40,414 bases of DNA from Neomegalonema sp. (GCA_022760355.1 JALEGB010000049.1:1-40414), one strand, 5' to 3'. Counted from the first letter of the stretch, positions 15,790 to 26,288 are shown. Notes: generated by a model from the sequence alone, not told the origin. Numbers and translations are program-made.

Positions 15790-17874
15790 ATGGCGAATAG
15801 CGAAGCGGGTTTGGAGCACGGGCGGACTGCCGCGGCAAGGTTCGATCAGCGCGATTGGATGCAGCGGCTGCTGGATCTCAATCCATGGCTGGGGGCGAAC
15901 GGGCTCAGCGCGCCGCGCCGGTCGGATTGGCATGAGCTGCGCGGCCATTGCACCGGCGAGACATTTCTGGCGGCGCGGAAAGCGGCGACGGAGGCGCGCG
16001 CCCGCGCCGGCAAAAACGAATGGAACCGATGGGCGAACGCGATGCAGACGCTCGCGGACGAATTGCGGGCCGCGGGGCGCTGGGGCTCCGAACGGCGTCA
16101 GCGCTTGGTGGGCGAGAAGTACGTCTATCTGCGTCGCGCGGACAATGATGAGCTGGCGGCGTTTTTCGCGCTGGCGGAGGCGGATTTCACCGAGCTGCTT
16201 TTTGAAGGCGAGGCGGATTTTCGCGAGTGGCGCTTCCCCGGCGTCGCGTTTTTCGAGGGGGCAACTTTTGGCGGCAAGGCGATCTTTGGCGGGGCGCACT
16301 TCCTCGGCGGCGCAGATTTTCGAGAGGCGACATTCCGCGGCGAGACCATCTTCGCGGGCGCGACGTTCCGCGGCGGGGCGCGCTTTAGCGGCGCGACCTT
16401 TCGAGCCATCGCCCTATTCACCAGCGCGCAATTTCGCAGCGCGGCCGATTTTCGCGGCGCGACCCTTCGCGACAGCGCCGTGTTCTCTGGCGCTCTGTTT
16501 GTCAGCACCGCTGGATTCGGCAAGACGACCTTTCGCGATCAAGCGAATTTCAGCGAAGTCACCTTCCGGGGGCGCTCCATTTTCGGCAGCGCGGTATTTC
16601 GCGAGAAAGTAGACTTTCGCGGCGCGGTCTTTCGGCAACGGGCGGTCTTCGGCGCCGCACTGTTTCGCGGCTGGGCCGGGTTCAGCGGAGCGACGTTCAG
16701 GGACGCCGCGGACTTCGACTCGGCGCGCCTGCAGGCTGAGGCAATGTTTGAGCGCGTGGTGTTTCGCGACACGGCGTCTTTCCGCAGCGCTCATTTTGAG
16801 GCGCGGGCGGCCTTCGGCGAGGTGGAGTTTCGTGGCTGGGCCGGGTTCACAAGCGCCGAGTTCAAGCAACGCGCGGTATTTCGCGGGGCGCGCTTTCGCG
16901 GCAATGCCGGCTTTGGCGAAGCGATGTTTTTCAGCCGCGCCGATTTTCGCGACACCGTGTTCGAATTGCGGGCTGAATTTGTGCAGGCGCAGTTCTTTGG
17001 CGTCAGCAGTTTTGGCGCGGCCTGCTTCCACGGCTACACCAGCTTCGAGGCGGCGCAGGGCAAAGAAGGCTCCTCTTTCGCGATGGGACGCGCGGAGTTC
17101 TACGGGGTGCCGAACTTCATCCAGGCCCATTTTAGGGAGGCGCCGCGCCTTGATGACGTGAAGGTCGGCTTACGGCCGCGGGTCGGGCTCTGGCGGATCA
17201 ACCGTGACAAGGATGTCGCGGCGCGCTGGCGCAACCTAAAACGGCTCGCGATTCAGGGGCATGATCATCAGCGCGAGCTCGATTTTTTCGCTGGCGAGAT
17301 CCGCGCGCGCCGCTATGTGGAGGATTTCCCGCTGCCGGGTCGATGGCGGCGGAGCTGGAAGAAAGCGTGGCGACCGCTCTGGCCGAACGCCGCCCAATAC
17401 TGGCTCGGGATTCTCTTCCAGCTATTTTCAAATTTTGGCCGGTCGATGATGCGCCCAATCCTCTGGTGGTCGGTGTTCGTCGCCCTTTTCGCCGGGGTCA
17501 ATCTACAGGCGCATTTGACGGAGGCGGCGACCCTGCGGCGCGCAGCGCCGGCGAATGTGTTCGAATGGGTTGCCGAAGGGGCGCCGGCGCTGAAATGCAT
17601 CGCCGGGCGCGGCGAGGCGGGAGCCGAAGCGCTCTATCTCTCCGCCGCGCGGGGGCTGGTGTTCACAGGGTTGGTAGGCGGAGCGCGCACCCCGCAAACC
17701 TACGCCTGCCTTTACGGCACGACCGAAGCGATAAACGGGCCAACCTTGCCTGGGCAGTATACGCCCGTCGTGCCGCCAACAGTGACATATGTCGCGATGG
17801 GACACCTGCTGCTGTCAGTAGGTTTGATCACGCTGTTTCTACTGGCGCTGCGAAATCACTTCCGAATCCGGTAG
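15790..17874 (+). CDS. Giant F-type pentapeptide-repeat membrane protein
   Basis: The 694-residue protein has a soluble helical head (1-130) and then about 59 pentapeptide units (about 131-425). These alternate FRGAT-like and ADF/ARF-like cores with Phe at the central position instead of the usual Leu. They should form a right-handed quadrilateral beta-helix of some 14-15 coils. A linker with LKRLAIQGHDHQRELDFFAG follows. Two membrane segments come last (about 554-572, and 667-688 ending in LALRNHFRIR). Similar repeat-plus-membrane proteins occur in alphaproteobacteria, but I know of no assigned function. It may present a rigid rod at the inner membrane, perhaps with channel-like activity. 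A GGAAGGAG site lies some 10 nt before the ATG at 15790. It is not in an obvious operon. Confidence 0.88.
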   Translation: MANSEAGLEHGRTAAARFDQRDWMQRLLDLNPWLGANGLSAPRRSDWHELRGHCTGETFLAARKAATEARARAGKNEWNRWANAMQTLADELRAAGRWGSERRQRLVGEKYVYLRRADNDELAAFFALAEADFTELLFEGEADFREWRFPGVAFFEGATFGGKAIFGGAHFLGGADFREATFRGETIFAGATFRGGARFSGATFRAIALFTSAQFRSAADFRGATLRDSAVFSGALFVSTAGFGKTTFRDQANFSEVTFRGRSIFGSAVFREKVDFRGAVFRQRAVFGAALFRGWAGFSGATFRDAADFDSARLQAEAMFERVVFRDTASFRSAHFEARAAFGEVEFRGWAGFTSAEFKQRAVFRGARFRGNAGFGEAMFFSRADFRDTVFELRAEFVQAQFFGVSSFGAACFHGYTSFEAAQGKEGSSFAMGRAEFYGVPNFIQAHFREAPRLDDVKVGLRPRVGLWRINRDKDVAARWRNLKRLAIQGHDHQRELDFFAGEIRARRYVEDFPLPGRWRRSWKKAWRPLWPNAAQYWLGILFQLFSNFGRSMMRPILWWSVFVALFAGVNLQAHLTEAATLRRAAPANVFEWVAEGAPALKCIAGRGEAGAEALYLSAARGLVFTGLVGGARTPQTYACLYGTTEAINGPTLPGQYTPVVPPTVTYVAMGHLLLSVGLITLFLLALRNHFRIR

Positions 17875-17969
17875 CAGACCTCGCGGCGGGTTGATTGGCG
17901 CGTGCGCGCGCGGGCCGCAAAAAGTGCGCTCATCATGAGAACGGCGAGGCCGATCAGAAGGAGCGTACG

Positions 17970-18830
17970 ATGATCCGAGTCAGCGCAAGAAAACTAAGCG
18001 CGGCGATGGGGGCGGTCTTGCTCCTGTGCGCCGCCTCCGCCAGCGCCTGCGGCGTGCGAAGCGATTGCCTGATTGACGTGCGCGGCCAAGGGGAGCGGAC
18101 CTATCGGATCTATCTGCCGCCGACGGAGAAGCGGCGACTTGGGCCGGACGGTAAGATCGGCGCGATTGTGTTTGCTCACGGCTATCGCGGCGCGGCGCGC
18201 GGGGTGATGCGTAATGCGGGGTTGCTGCGGATGGCCGACCGTCTCGGCGTGGCCTTCATCGCGCTGAACGCGGATGGCCATGATGACTGGATCTTGCCCG
18301 GCGCGCCTTTTAGTACGGATTACGCGGGGCGGCGTGAGATCGAATATACGCGCGCGGTGGTCGCGGATGCTGTGCGCCGGTTCGGGCTGCAGCGCCGCCG
18401 CATGATGGCGAGCGGCTTTTCGGCGGGCGGCATGCTGATGTGGAATTTAATCTGCGAAGCCAGCGACTTGTTTCCCGCCTTCGCGCCGCATTCCGGCGTG
18501 TTCTGGAACCCGTTGCCTCGGCGCTGCAAGGGGCGGACCGCGAACGTCATCCATTTTCACGGCACGCTGGATCCGATTGTGCCGATGGAGGGCCGCGCGA
18601 TCGCACGCACCAGTCAGGGCGATGTGCGCGCCGCGATCGCGCTGTATGTGGCGCATGGCGACTTTGGCGCGCCCCGCTCGGCGCGTTGGGGCGGCGATCT
18701 TACCTGCGAGCGTCGATCGAACGGCGATGGCAAGCTGCTCGAACTATGCACCTATCGCGGACGCCATGATTTTCGCCTGCGATATCTTGAGCGCGCTTGG
18801 CGGCGTTTCGCGGCCAGGGGAATCTTGTAG
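17970..18830 (+). CDS. Exported PHB-depolymerase-like (LpqC-type) esterase
   Basis: The 286-residue protein has an N-terminal signal segment ending near SASAC (Cys30; cleavage by a standard or a lipoprotein peptidase cannot be decided by eye). An alpha/beta hydrolase of the poly-hydroxybutyrate depolymerase/feruloyl-esterase group follows. The nucleophile elbow is GFSAGG, the oxyanion region is FAHGYRG, the acid lies in HFHGTLDPIVPM and the likely base is the His in RGRHDFR. The ATG at 17970 has an AGAAGGAGC site; a longer TTG-initiated frame was rejected. It could act on polyesters or acylated polysaccharides outside the cell, and the substrate is not determinable from sequence. It sits 95 bp after the pentapeptide gene. 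Confidence 0.82.
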   Translation: MIRVSARKLSAAMGAVLLLCAASASACGVRSDCLIDVRGQGERTYRIYLPPTEKRRLGPDGKIGAIVFAHGYRGAARGVMRNAGLLRMADRLGVAFIALNADGHDDWILPGAPFSTDYAGRREIEYTRAVVADAVRRFGLQRRRMMASGFSAGGMLMWNLICEASDLFPAFAPHSGVFWNPLPRRCKGRTANVIHFHGTLDPIVPMEGRAIARTSQGDVRAAIALYVAHGDFGAPRSARWGGDLTCERRSNGDGKLLELCTYRGRHDFRLRYLERAWRRFAARGIL

Positions 18831-19345
18831 GCCTCGAGGGCGGCGGCTCATCAATCTGGCGATCGCCAGCCCGCTCGGGCGCTGGATTTATGAGCCCGCG
18901 TCCGAGCGTGACGACGAATAGTCCGCGCGCATTTGGCGGACCGAAAATCTCGCCCAGTCACAGCCTTAGGGTCGACACGCATCGCCCGACCACAATAGAG
19001 GCGCCGGGATCAGCGGCTCGCATTTGCTCAAAACGTAAATCGATAAAAAACACGATCGGCTCAATTGTAGCAGGAGGCTGCGAAGATCCCCGGCTCCTTA
19101 TCGCTCTCCCACGAAATTAAGGCAAAGAACGCCAAGTCTCGCCCTGAGGAAAACCAGGAAACGCGCCTCACAAAAAAGAAAATTCTACAATAAAGGCGAC
19201 GGCGTCGCGCACTGACTTTACCAAAAAAAATCGCTCTAAAAACAACCCCACCTAGCGCAAAAAAAATAGATTTTCAAGGTTATAATCAATTTTTCAGCCT
19301 TCTAAAATGCGATCACCAAACAACTGATGAATCAAGGGGGCTAAA
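18831..19345. other. 515-bp gene-free region, increasingly AT-rich
   Basis: The first ~140 bp match the GC-rich background. From about 19020 onward the DNA becomes clearly rich in A runs. A 12-bp segment at 18964-18975 is identical to part of the dispersed end repeat (CCTTAGGGTCGA), perhaps a remnant. A TATAAT-like hexamer lies at 19281-19286 but lacks a good -35 partner. No RNA gene or supported open frame was found. Confidence 0.5.
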
Positions 19346-20020
19346 ATGAGTGAAGCCATCGATCGGAACTCCTTCAGCACGATCAAAACTTCGCACGGAC
19401 TAGATGGAAACTCAGACGCCCTCAAAAATTACTATGCCAAATGGGCATCGAACTATGATGATGATGTCGAAAATCAGAAATATATTGCACCATCTATTAT
19501 AACTGACCTCTCTCTTTTGGTTACACGCTCCTATCTTCATAAAAAACCACAACAAACCACCGTACTTGATGCTGGGTGCGGCACCGGCCTAGTTGGGGTC
19601 AATTTGAAAAAACGTGGTTTTGGTCGAGTCGATGGTTTCGATCTTTCGTCGGAAATGACTGATATCGCGAAGAGTACCGAAGCTTACTTTGCGCTAAAAG
19701 GCGGCGTTGATCTAAATCGCGATCAGCCGAACTGGTTTGGTCGGACATATGAGCTGTTGGTCTGCTGCGGCGTTCTTACGCTGGGCCATGTCGCGCCAAC
19801 CAGCCTGCGCCGCCTCGCCAACTACCTGGAACCCGGCGGCTGCATGATCGTCAGCACGCGAAACAGCTACCTAGCGGACGGTTCGTTTGCCGAAGTTAGC
19901 GCCCAGCTGCAAGCAGAGGGCGTTCTCAACGAACTCTTCTGCGTCCCGGACGCCTGGTACATTGAGGAAGAAGGCGCCCACTATTGGATCTATCAGCGCT
20001 GTGGGGCGCCGAAGGAATAA
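19346..20020 (+). CDS. METTL27/WBSCR27-like SAM-dependent methyltransferase
   Basis: The 224-residue class I methyltransferase has motif I VLDAGCGTG (73-81), the following acidic FDLS loop, and a LEPGGCMIVSTRN strand near the C-terminus. The N-terminal LKNYYAKWASNYDDDV is typical of the Williams-syndrome-region-27-like group, whose substrates are mostly unknown. An AAGGGGG site precedes the ATG at 19346. The first half of the gene is AT-rich with A-ending codons, while from about 19760 the composition returns to the GC-rich background. This suggests transfer or recombination. It is isolated, with its own terminator. Confidence 0.8.
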   Translation: MSEAIDRNSFSTIKTSHGLDGNSDALKNYYAKWASNYDDDVENQKYIAPSIITDLSLLVTRSYLHKKPQQTTVLDAGCGTGLVGVNLKKRGFGRVDGFDLSSEMTDIAKSTEAYFALKGGVDLNRDQPNWFGRTYELLVCCGVLTLGHVAPTSLRRLANYLEPGGCMIVSTRNSYLADGSFAEVSAQLQAEGVLNELFCVPDAWYIEEEGAHYWIYQRCGAPKE

Positions 20021-20032
20021 TCCAGCCGAAAC

Positions 20033-20061
20033 AAAAGGGGCCGCCGCGGGCGGCTTCTTTT
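20033..20061 (+). terminator. Terminator of the methyltransferase gene
   Basis: A 13-bp stem (20033-20045 with 20049-20061) on a GCG triloop has a GCCGCC/GGCGGC top and an AAAA/TTTT base, which provides the T-tract. It starts 13 bp after the stop codon. Confidence 0.85.
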
Positions 20062-20308
20062 GCGGCGGAAAACTGAACCGGAGCGACGCGTTAAGCTGGT
20101 GGCGTGGGCCGACATTGGGGGCGGCGGAATGTCGGCCCCGCCCCGCCGAAGCGCGCGCCCCATGACCGCCCAACATTCCCGGTCCGTGCTCACCCGCCTG
20201 TCTGCCGAGCAGAACACTTCCGATAAGATCTAAGCAACGGGCCGCCTATCGCTTGACGCGAATCCGGAGGCCGGCGAAGGAAGCCTCCTTTGCTCAGGAG
20301 GTTGAGAC

Positions 20309-20557
20309 ATGGACTTGGTACAGATCATTATTACGCTGGCGATTGGCGCATGCGCCGGCTGGCTCGCGGCGCAGATTATGTCGCGCCGCAGTTTGGGTGT
20401 GGTTGGCAACATCATCGTCGGCGTACTCGGCGCTCTCGTCGCCGGCTTCTTGTTGCCGGGCATTTTGCCGTTGGCCGGGCTCGTTGGCCAAATCGTCAGC
20501 GCAACGATTGGCGCAGTGATCCTGCTGTTCGTGATCGGATTGGTGAAGAAACGCTGA
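20309..20557 (+). CDS. GlsB/YeaQ/YmgE-family small membrane protein
   Basis: The 82-residue, almost entirely hydrophobic protein has three membrane segments and the family's Gly-rich motifs (GACAGWLAAQIMSRRSLG, then GNIIVGVLGALVAGFLLP). The old name 'transglycosylase-associated protein' is not supported by biochemistry. Homologues are induced by envelope, acid or osmotic stress in several bacteria. A perfect CAGGAGG site lies upstream of the ATG at 20309. It is convergent with the sirtuin gene, sharing the hairpin at 20566-20588. Confidence 0.92.
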   Translation: MDLVQIIITLAIGACAGWLAAQIMSRRSLGVVGNIIVGVLGALVAGFLLPGILPLAGLVGQIVSATIGAVILLFVIGLVKKR

Positions 20558-20565
20558 CAAGCTGC

Positions 20566-20588
20566 GCGGCCGCTGATGTGGCGGCCGC
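20566..20588. terminator. Hairpin between convergent ymgE-type and sirtuin genes
   Basis: Two GCGGCCGC octamers (20566-20573, 20581-20588) are each self-complementary and pair across a 7-nt loop. It lies 9 bp past the upstream stop and about 20 bp from the sirtuin stop, so it may end both transcripts. There is no long T-tract. Confidence 0.55.
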
Positions 20589-20609
20589 CATATCTTCAAG
20601 CTTCGAGAC

Positions 20610-21308
20610 TTACGAGATCAGCTCTTTAACCCAAGCGGGCACGATCTCGGTCGCTGGCCCGTAGCGGCCCGCATCGAAATAGCTGCTGGTCGCCTCAAGG
20701 TTCAGCTCAAGCGTCCTCAGGCCGATGGTGCGGGCAATCTGAACATACCCGGCGGCAGGGTAGACTTGGCCAGAGGTCCCGATCGACACGAACTGCTCGG
20801 CGCCGGCCAGGGCATCGTCGATCTGCTCCATATGCAGCGGCATCTCGCCGAACCAGACCACAGCGGGGCGCATGCCGCCTATGTGTCCACAGGCCGGGCA
20901 GGCCCGATCTGTCGACAGATCATCGGGGCAGTGGCGCTCCTCCCCGCACTTCTCGCAGCGGGACTTCAGCAGCTCCCCATGCATATGCAGGACATTCTTC
21001 GACCCAGCTTTTTCATGCAGATTGTCGATGTTCTGAGTGACGATCAAAATCTCGCCCGGCAGCCGCTGCTCCAGCTCCGCCAGCGCGAAGTGGGCTTGAT
21101 TGGGCTCGCCCTGATGCAGCAGGCGGCGGCGCTCATTGTAGAAGGCGTGCACCAGAGCAGGATTGCGCGCGAACCCCTCCGGAGTCGCGACGTCTTCAAG
21201 GTCATATTTCGTCCACAGCCCGTCTTTATCCCGGAATGTGCCCATGCCCGACTCGGCGGATACGCCCGCGCCGGTCAGAATTACAATACGTGGCGTTTGT
21301 ATCGACAT
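20610..21308 (-). CDS. cobB: NAD-dependent protein deacylase, sirtuin
   Basis: The 232-residue class III sirtuin removes acyl groups from lysines using NAD. Visible motifs are TGAGVSAESGMGTFR (12-26), TQNIDNLHEKAG, the catalytic HMHGEL, two CxxC pairs for structural zinc (RCEKCG and ACPACG) and PAVVWFGEMP. Tyr57 and Arg60 (YNER) form the YxxR pair that in SIRT5 and E. coli CobB recognises succinyl or malonyl groups, so desuccinylase activity is likely in addition to deacetylation. It is divergent from lepA across 109 bp. Despite the historical name, no link to the nearby B12 genes is implied. Confidence 0.94.
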   Translation of the reverse strand: MSIQTPRIVILTGAGVSAESGMGTFRDKDGLWTKYDLEDVATPEGFARNPALVHAFYNERRRLLHQGEPNQAHFALAELEQRLPGEILIVTQNIDNLHEKAGSKNVLHMHGELLKSRCEKCGEERHCPDDLSTDRACPACGHIGGMRPAVVWFGEMPLHMEQIDDALAGAEQFVSIGTSGQVYPAAGYVQIARTIGLRTLELNLEATSSYFDAGRYGPATEIVPAWVKELIS

Positions 21309-21417
21309 ATTGCCGCCCTTAGTGATCGTCGCCGCTTGCTTGCATGCGCCCTATATAGGTATGCCGTGACGCTAATTTGGCGCGCTGCATTGCGCGGAGC
21401 CTCTGGTACAAGGCCCT

Positions 21418-23217
<1,800 letters not shown>

Positions 23218-23358
23218 GCCGCCGGCGCGACCGCCCAACGCGACCGCCTTAATAATGCCCTTTGCATCGGCCGCGCATTAAGCATACCACACATTCGCGC
23301 GAGCGGATGACGAATCGCAAATATTCGCTCGCTCTATAACAAGGTAGAGAGGCTTAAT

Positions 23359-24141
23359 ATGCGCTATTCATTGCTTTTTGCCGGCCTTTTCGCGCTCTCC
23401 AGCGTCGCAACACCGCTTCATGTCGCGGCTCAATCCGCCGGAAGCTTTGTAAAAGCGGCTTCATCCAAGTCTATTTATTCCAGCGACCTGGTTGGATCCG
23501 CTGTTTTTCTTGGGAAAGACCCAAAATCCGACGTAGTTGGCGAAGTGAACAACGTCGTTATTTCGGGCAAAGGCGTCGTCGAGGCGGTAATCATCGGAGT
23601 CGGCGAATTTCTCGGCGTTGAAGAAAAGAATGTCGCAGTGCCTTTGGCGAAGCTTGAAGTCGTCACAGTTGATGAAGAGACGCGCCTCGTGCTCGCGACA
23701 AGCAAAGATGAACTCAAAGCCGCGCCGGCCTTTGCCGACCGTGACGGCAAACCTTATACTGTCGCAGCTGACGAAGTTATTGACGAGCCACCGGCGGAAG
23801 GTCTGGTCGCAGTCGATATCACTAAGTTGGAATCACCCGATCTTGTCGGAGCTCGGGTATACCGAACCGCAGGCGGTTGGGTCGGTGAAGTTGTCAATTT
23901 GACAAAAACCAAAGGCGATAAAATCGATGCGTTGATTATCGATTTCAGCAGCGCCTTGGGCGAAGGTGAGAAGTTCGTCGCCGTCGGCATCGAAGCTATT
24001 CAGTTCAAGAAACGAGCAGAAGATAAAGACGAGCAGTTCTATATCTTCGTTGATTTCTCGGACGAGGCTCTGAAAGCGGCCCCAGACTACGATGAGCGAA
24101 CCTATGAGTCGAAGAAATCGGAAATGCGTCTGAGCAAATAA
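23359..24141 (+). CDS. Exported double PRC-barrel protein
   Basis: The 260-residue protein has a signal peptide (about residues 1-26, ending near HVAAQS) followed by two PRC-barrel domains. Their cores are SSDLVGSAVFLGKDP...VVGEVNNVVI (about 38-110) and SPDLVGARVYRT...WVGEVVNL (about 158-230). The PRC barrel is a beta-barrel found in photosynthetic reaction-centre H subunits and RimM; exported versions are common in alphaproteobacteria and their role is unclear. The sequence is rich in Lys and acidic residues and its codons are less GC-biased than neighbours. A GAGAGG site precedes the ATG. It stands alone between lepA and mepA. Confidence 0.85.
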   Translation: MRYSLLFAGLFALSSVATPLHVAAQSAGSFVKAASSKSIYSSDLVGSAVFLGKDPKSDVVGEVNNVVISGKGVVEAVIIGVGEFLGVEEKNVAVPLAKLEVVTVDEETRLVLATSKDELKAAPAFADRDGKPYTVAADEVIDEPPAEGLVAVDITKLESPDLVGARVYRTAGGWVGEVVNLTKTKGDKIDALIIDFSSALGEGEKFVAVGIEAIQFKKRAEDKDEQFYIFVDFSDEALKAAPDYDERTYESKKSEMRLSK

Positions 24142-24169
24142 GCCCAGCAGGCATCTTTACTCTTGGCTC

Positions 24170-24197
24170 ATCCGCCGGAGCGACTGTTCCGGCGGAT
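24170..24197 (+). terminator. Hairpin after the PRC-barrel gene
   Basis: A perfect 10-bp inverted repeat (ATCCGCCGGA at 24170-24179 and TCCGGCGGAT at 24188-24197) with an 8-nt loop lies 28 bp after the stop. It lacks a T-tract, so it may be a transcript-stabilising structure. Confidence 0.55.
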
Positions 24198-24318
24198 TGA
24201 TCGCCCTGGCCTGTCGCCATTGACAGCGCGCCGGTGGGCGAACGAACCTAAGACGCGCCGCGCAAACGCGGCGTTTGGCGGAACGCAGCGCGTCCGAGTG
24301 TAACGTTGGGGAGGGGGC

Positions 24319-25209
24319 ATGAAGGCCGCTGGTTGGATTGGCGTCGGGATCGGGGCGCTGGTGATCGCGTTGGGCGCCCCCGCGCAAGCTCAGGTCGACA
24401 AACGTGTGGCCAAGGAAGTGTTTGGCCGCGCCGCAGGGCCGGCGGCCGGGCAATCCCGGGCGTTCGGCGGTTATGCGAAAGGCTGCCTGATGGGCGCAGC
24501 GCAACTTGCTGCGACCGGGCCTGGATGGCAGGCGATGCGGCTTTCGCGCGATCGCCGCTATGGCCATCCCGCATTGATTGCTTTCATCAAGCGCCTCTCG
24601 GTGAAGGCCGTAAAAGTCGGCTGGGGGCAACTATTGGTCGGCGATCTCGCCCAAGCCGCCGGCGGTCCGATGCTGACCGGGCATGCGTCGCATCAGATCG
24701 GTCTCGACGCGGATATTTGGCTGATGCCGGCGCCGAAGCCAAACCTCACGCGCCGCGATCGGGAAAGGTTGAGCGCCCGCAGCGTCGTCGCCGCAGATCG
24801 GCGCAGCGTGAACAAGCGCTGGACCCCGGTTCATCCCTTGCTGCTGCGCGCCGCCGCAGATGACGCTGTTGTCGCACGCATCTTTGTAAATCCGGCCATC
24901 AAGCGCAAATTATGTCGCGAGGAACGGGCCGCTGGCGCGAATACCGCTTGGTTGCGCAAAATTCGGCCATGGTGGGGCCATAGTGCGCACTTCCATGTCC
25001 GTCTGCATTGTCCGGCGGACTCGCCGGGCTGCACGCCGCAGGCGCCGCCGCCGCCGGGGGATGGATGTGACGAGGTCGAAAAATGGCTGACAGACGAAGC
25101 GCTGGCGCCGAAACCGCGCAAAAAGCGCCGCAAACCGCGGCGGCAGTTGACGGTCGCAGATTTGCCGCAGGCCTGCCGCGCGATCGCCGAACGGCTCAAG
25201 CGCCGATGA
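24319..25209 (+). CDS. mepA: Penicillin-insensitive murein endopeptidase
   Basis: The 296-residue exported peptidase of family M74 (LAS zinc fold) cleaves D-Ala-mDAP cross-links in peptidoglycan. It has a signal peptide (about 1-24, APAQAQ). The zinc site is GHASHQIGLDADIW, with His125 and Asp132 matching E. coli His113 and Asp120, and the third ligand is in HFHV (His224/His226). Cysteines typical of MepA are present. The C-terminus has a Lys/Arg-rich tail. The ATG of the next gene overlaps its stop (ATGA), so the two are translationally coupled. The dap genes 3 kb downstream make the same cross-link amino acid but are separate transcripts. Confidence 0.93.
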   Translation: MKAAGWIGVGIGALVIALGAPAQAQVDKRVAKEVFGRAAGPAAGQSRAFGGYAKGCLMGAAQLAATGPGWQAMRLSRDRRYGHPALIAFIKRLSVKAVKVGWGQLLVGDLAQAAGGPMLTGHASHQIGLDADIWLMPAPKPNLTRRDRERLSARSVVAADRRSVNKRWTPVHPLLLRAAADDAVVARIFVNPAIKRKLCREERAAGANTAWLRKIRPWWGHSAHFHVRLHCPADSPGCTPQAPPPPGDGCDEVEKWLTDEALAPKPRKKRRKPRRQLTVADLPQACRAIAERLKRR

Positions 25210-26219
25210 CCTCCCGTCGCGGCGGGGGCGGCTGGGCGCGGCTGATCATCGCCGCGACGGCCGCCGTTGCGCTCGGCTTGGGCGCGACGGTGATCGGCTC
25301 CGCCATGGCCCGCAATCTCGAATTCACGGCCTCCCGCATTGCTGTGGCGGCCGATCTGCTGCCCGACGGCGTTGAATTTCTCGTCGGCTATGAATTGCGA
25401 TCCGCCGATCCGCGCTTTGGCGGCATTTCGGGGCTGGACATGCACAAGCTCGAACTGACGGCGGCGACGGACGCGGGCGTGTTTTTGCGCATTGATTTGC
25501 GACGAGATGAGCGGGGGGCGATTACGGCGCTGGGCGCCGCATCCATCGCGCCGCAGCTGGATGGAAAGGGCGCGCCGATTGAGAGCGACGGCGCTAAAGC
25601 CGAGGCGCTCGCCCGCGATCCTGTGTCCGGTCTGCTCTGGGCGGCGTATCTGAAGGATCATCGTATTTTGGGATGGCGGAACATTGAGGCCGCCGCCGTC
25701 GCGGACATTAGCGCCCTGCCAAAATCGGTGCTGGCGCCCGAGGGCGGCATTGAGGCGCTGGCCGCCGCCCGCGACCGGTCGCTTTATGCGATCGCCAGCG
25801 CGCCCATACGAGATCAGAAGGGGTTGTCGGGCGCAATCGGCGGCTGGCGGCTGGCGGTGGACCGGGCCGTTCGGTTCGAAATTAAGCGGAGCGACGGCTT
25901 TCGACCGAAGGGAGCTGATTTCGGCCCTGATGGCGCGCTGTACCTGTTAGAGCGGCGCGAGGCCGGCGACCAAGGCGCTGCGCTGCGGATCCGGCGCTTT
26001 GCGGCGAAGAAAGTACATAAGATTGAAGATGGCGCGCAGCTGGGCGAAGGCGAAACTCTTCTACTGCTGACCGATCGCGCCCCGATCGGCGCGATGGACG
26101 CGTTGGCGGTCGATCCCGGCAAGGATGGGAAAGTTGTGCTGACGCTCGTCGCGGATAATGATCACAGCGCTGAGCAGCCGACTCGCCTGCTGCAATTCAC
26201 CGTAGCGGAAAAGAAATAA
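25206..26219 (+). CDS. Esterase-like activity of phytase family protein, membrane-anchored or exported
   Basis: The 337-residue protein starts with a Gly/Arg-rich stretch and one hydrophobic segment (about 9-32), then a predicted beta-propeller. The signature resembles the 'esterase-like activity of phytase' family (PF13449-type): EFLVGYELRSADPRFGGISGLD, then RDPVSGLLWAAYLKDHRILG, EGGIEALAAARDRSLYAIAS and a C-terminal PIGAMDALAVDP. Activity on a physiological substrate is not known. The start overlaps the mepA stop by ATGA, which fixes the ATG at 25206. Coupling to a murein hydrolase suggests an envelope function, but this is inference. Confidence 0.78.
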   Translation: MTSRRGGGGWARLIIAATAAVALGLGATVIGSAMARNLEFTASRIAVAADLLPDGVEFLVGYELRSADPRFGGISGLDMHKLELTAATDAGVFLRIDLRRDERGAITALGAASIAPQLDGKGAPIESDGAKAEALARDPVSGLLWAAYLKDHRILGWRNIEAAAVADISALPKSVLAPEGGIEALAAARDRSLYAIASAPIRDQKGLSGAIGGWRLAVDRAVRFEIKRSDGFRPKGADFGPDGALYLLERREAGDQGAALRIRRFAAKKVHKIEDGAQLGEGETLLLLTDRAPIGAMDALAVDPGKDGKVVLTLVADNDHSAEQPTRLLQFTVAEKK

Positions 26220-26288
26220 GGCGCGCGCCTGAGGCCAGGAGGGGAGGCGCCAACCGCTCGCCCCCTTTCCGTCACAGCAATCCGGCCC

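Noticed and set aside
18797-19120. 107-codon open frame overlapping the esterase end
   Set aside because: It begins inside the esterase gene in another frame and shows no domain or ribosome site.
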